Source: an uncultured Pseudogracilibacillus sp.
Lineage (GTDB): Bacteria > Bacillota > Bacilli > Bacillales > Amphibacillaceae
DNA length: 5,750 nt
NCBI GenBank assembly: GCA_937960785.1
Contig: CALGOZ010000103.1
Coordinates: 1-5,750, forward strand
Reading direction: 5' to 3'
A model generated the notes under the pieces. It saw only the letters and a program-made list of their open reading frames with translations. It was not told the DNA's origin and searched no databases. Shown piece by piece: positions 5,700 to 5,750 of the stretch (positions are counted from its first letter, which is position 1; each line of letters starts with the position of its first letter). Made by a program: the position numbers and the translations under genes.

Positions 5700-5750
5700 T
5701 GATGCTAGTATAGTTTCATGGACACATCTTAGTTAAGTCATTACAATCAA
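5700..5750. mobile_element. Terminus of a probable IS3-family insertion sequence
   Basis: Reading rightward from 5700, the sequence begins TGAT and reaches TGGACAC at 5719-5725, exactly 19 bases in, followed by an ATCTTAGTTAAG block. From memory, the terminal repeat of IS3 itself has TGATCTTA at the tip, TGGACAC after the same 19 bases, and a CTAAGTGAG-like block next. The HsdS homology ends at this point, as expected for an element inserted into hsdS. The element runs off the window, so no transposase, second end or target duplication can be seen. The orientation and the exact first base (5700 or a base or two either side) are not resolved. Confidence 0.6.
5707..5736 (-). promoter_or_regulatory. 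Possible outward promoter at the insertion sequence end
   Basis: On the minus strand TTAACT (5736-5731, 4 of 6 to the -35 consensus) and TATACT (5712-5707, 5 of 6 to the -10) are spaced by 18 nt and point toward hsdR. Transcription would begin near 5700, at the junction, and would cover the hsdS remnant, hsdR and the metallopeptidase gene. There is no extended -10 element. AT-rich DNA gives such matches often, so this is a weak call. Confidence 0.3.

Noticed and set aside
5315..5713. A 132-codon open frame on the plus strand, antisense to hsdR and hsdS
   Set aside because: It is a shadow of strongly conserved hsdR and hsdS coding sequence, with no ribosome binding site and no recognisable domain. 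Other plus-strand frames inside hsdR and sodC were rejected for the same reason.
5581..5750. Phase-variable inversion of hsdS alleles at the right edge
   Set aside because: Shuffled specificity genes should continue as coding sequence across the junction. Here the frame meets a stop at once and the DNA fits an IS3-type end better.

Overview
The window looks like a piece of chromosome from a low-GC Gram-positive bacterium, most likely a member of the Bacillaceae. The basis is AT-rich intergenic DNA, strong GGAGG-type ribosome binding sites, a TTG start, a lipoprotein Cu/Zn superoxide dismutase with a very acidic linker, and Firmicutes-style type I restriction proteins. The species assignment is inference; no rRNA or other marker gene is present.

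Left part (1-1441): a noncoding end carries two imperfect tandem repeat units of about 50 bp (1-103) and a second repeat pair that resembles the 3' end of sodC (177-273). Next come sodC, a membrane-anchored Cu/Zn superoxide dismutase on the minus strand (243-905), a divergent control region (906-1075), and a small stand-alone GIY-YIG nuclease-domain protein on the plus strand (1076-1441).

Middle (1442-1761): a 320-bp gap between convergent genes. Its main feature is a perfect 34-bp palindrome (1614-1647); a weak terminator-like hairpin lies at 1711-1725.

Right part (1762-5750, all minus strand): the distal end of a type I restriction-modification operon, in transcription order hsdS (only the last 39 codons), hsdR (TTG start, 1034 aa, all motor and nuclease motifs intact) and a YgjP/DUF45-type zinc metallopeptidase gene 2 nt downstream. 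The genes are tightly packed: hsdS and hsdR overlap by 8 nt.

The most notable observation is at the right edge. The hsdS reading frame stops being HsdS-like at about 5700. From there outward the DNA matches the layout of an IS3-family terminal inverted repeat (TGAT at the tip and TGGACAC starting 20 bases in), and an in-frame TGA follows at once. This suggests that an insertion sequence has separated the hsdS 3' end, hsdR and the metallopeptidase gene from the rest of the operon, so the restriction system may be inactive or its motor subunit orphaned. I found no clearly novel defence system. The poorly understood parts are the hsdR-coupled metallopeptidase, the neighbouring GIY-YIG protein and the long palindrome.
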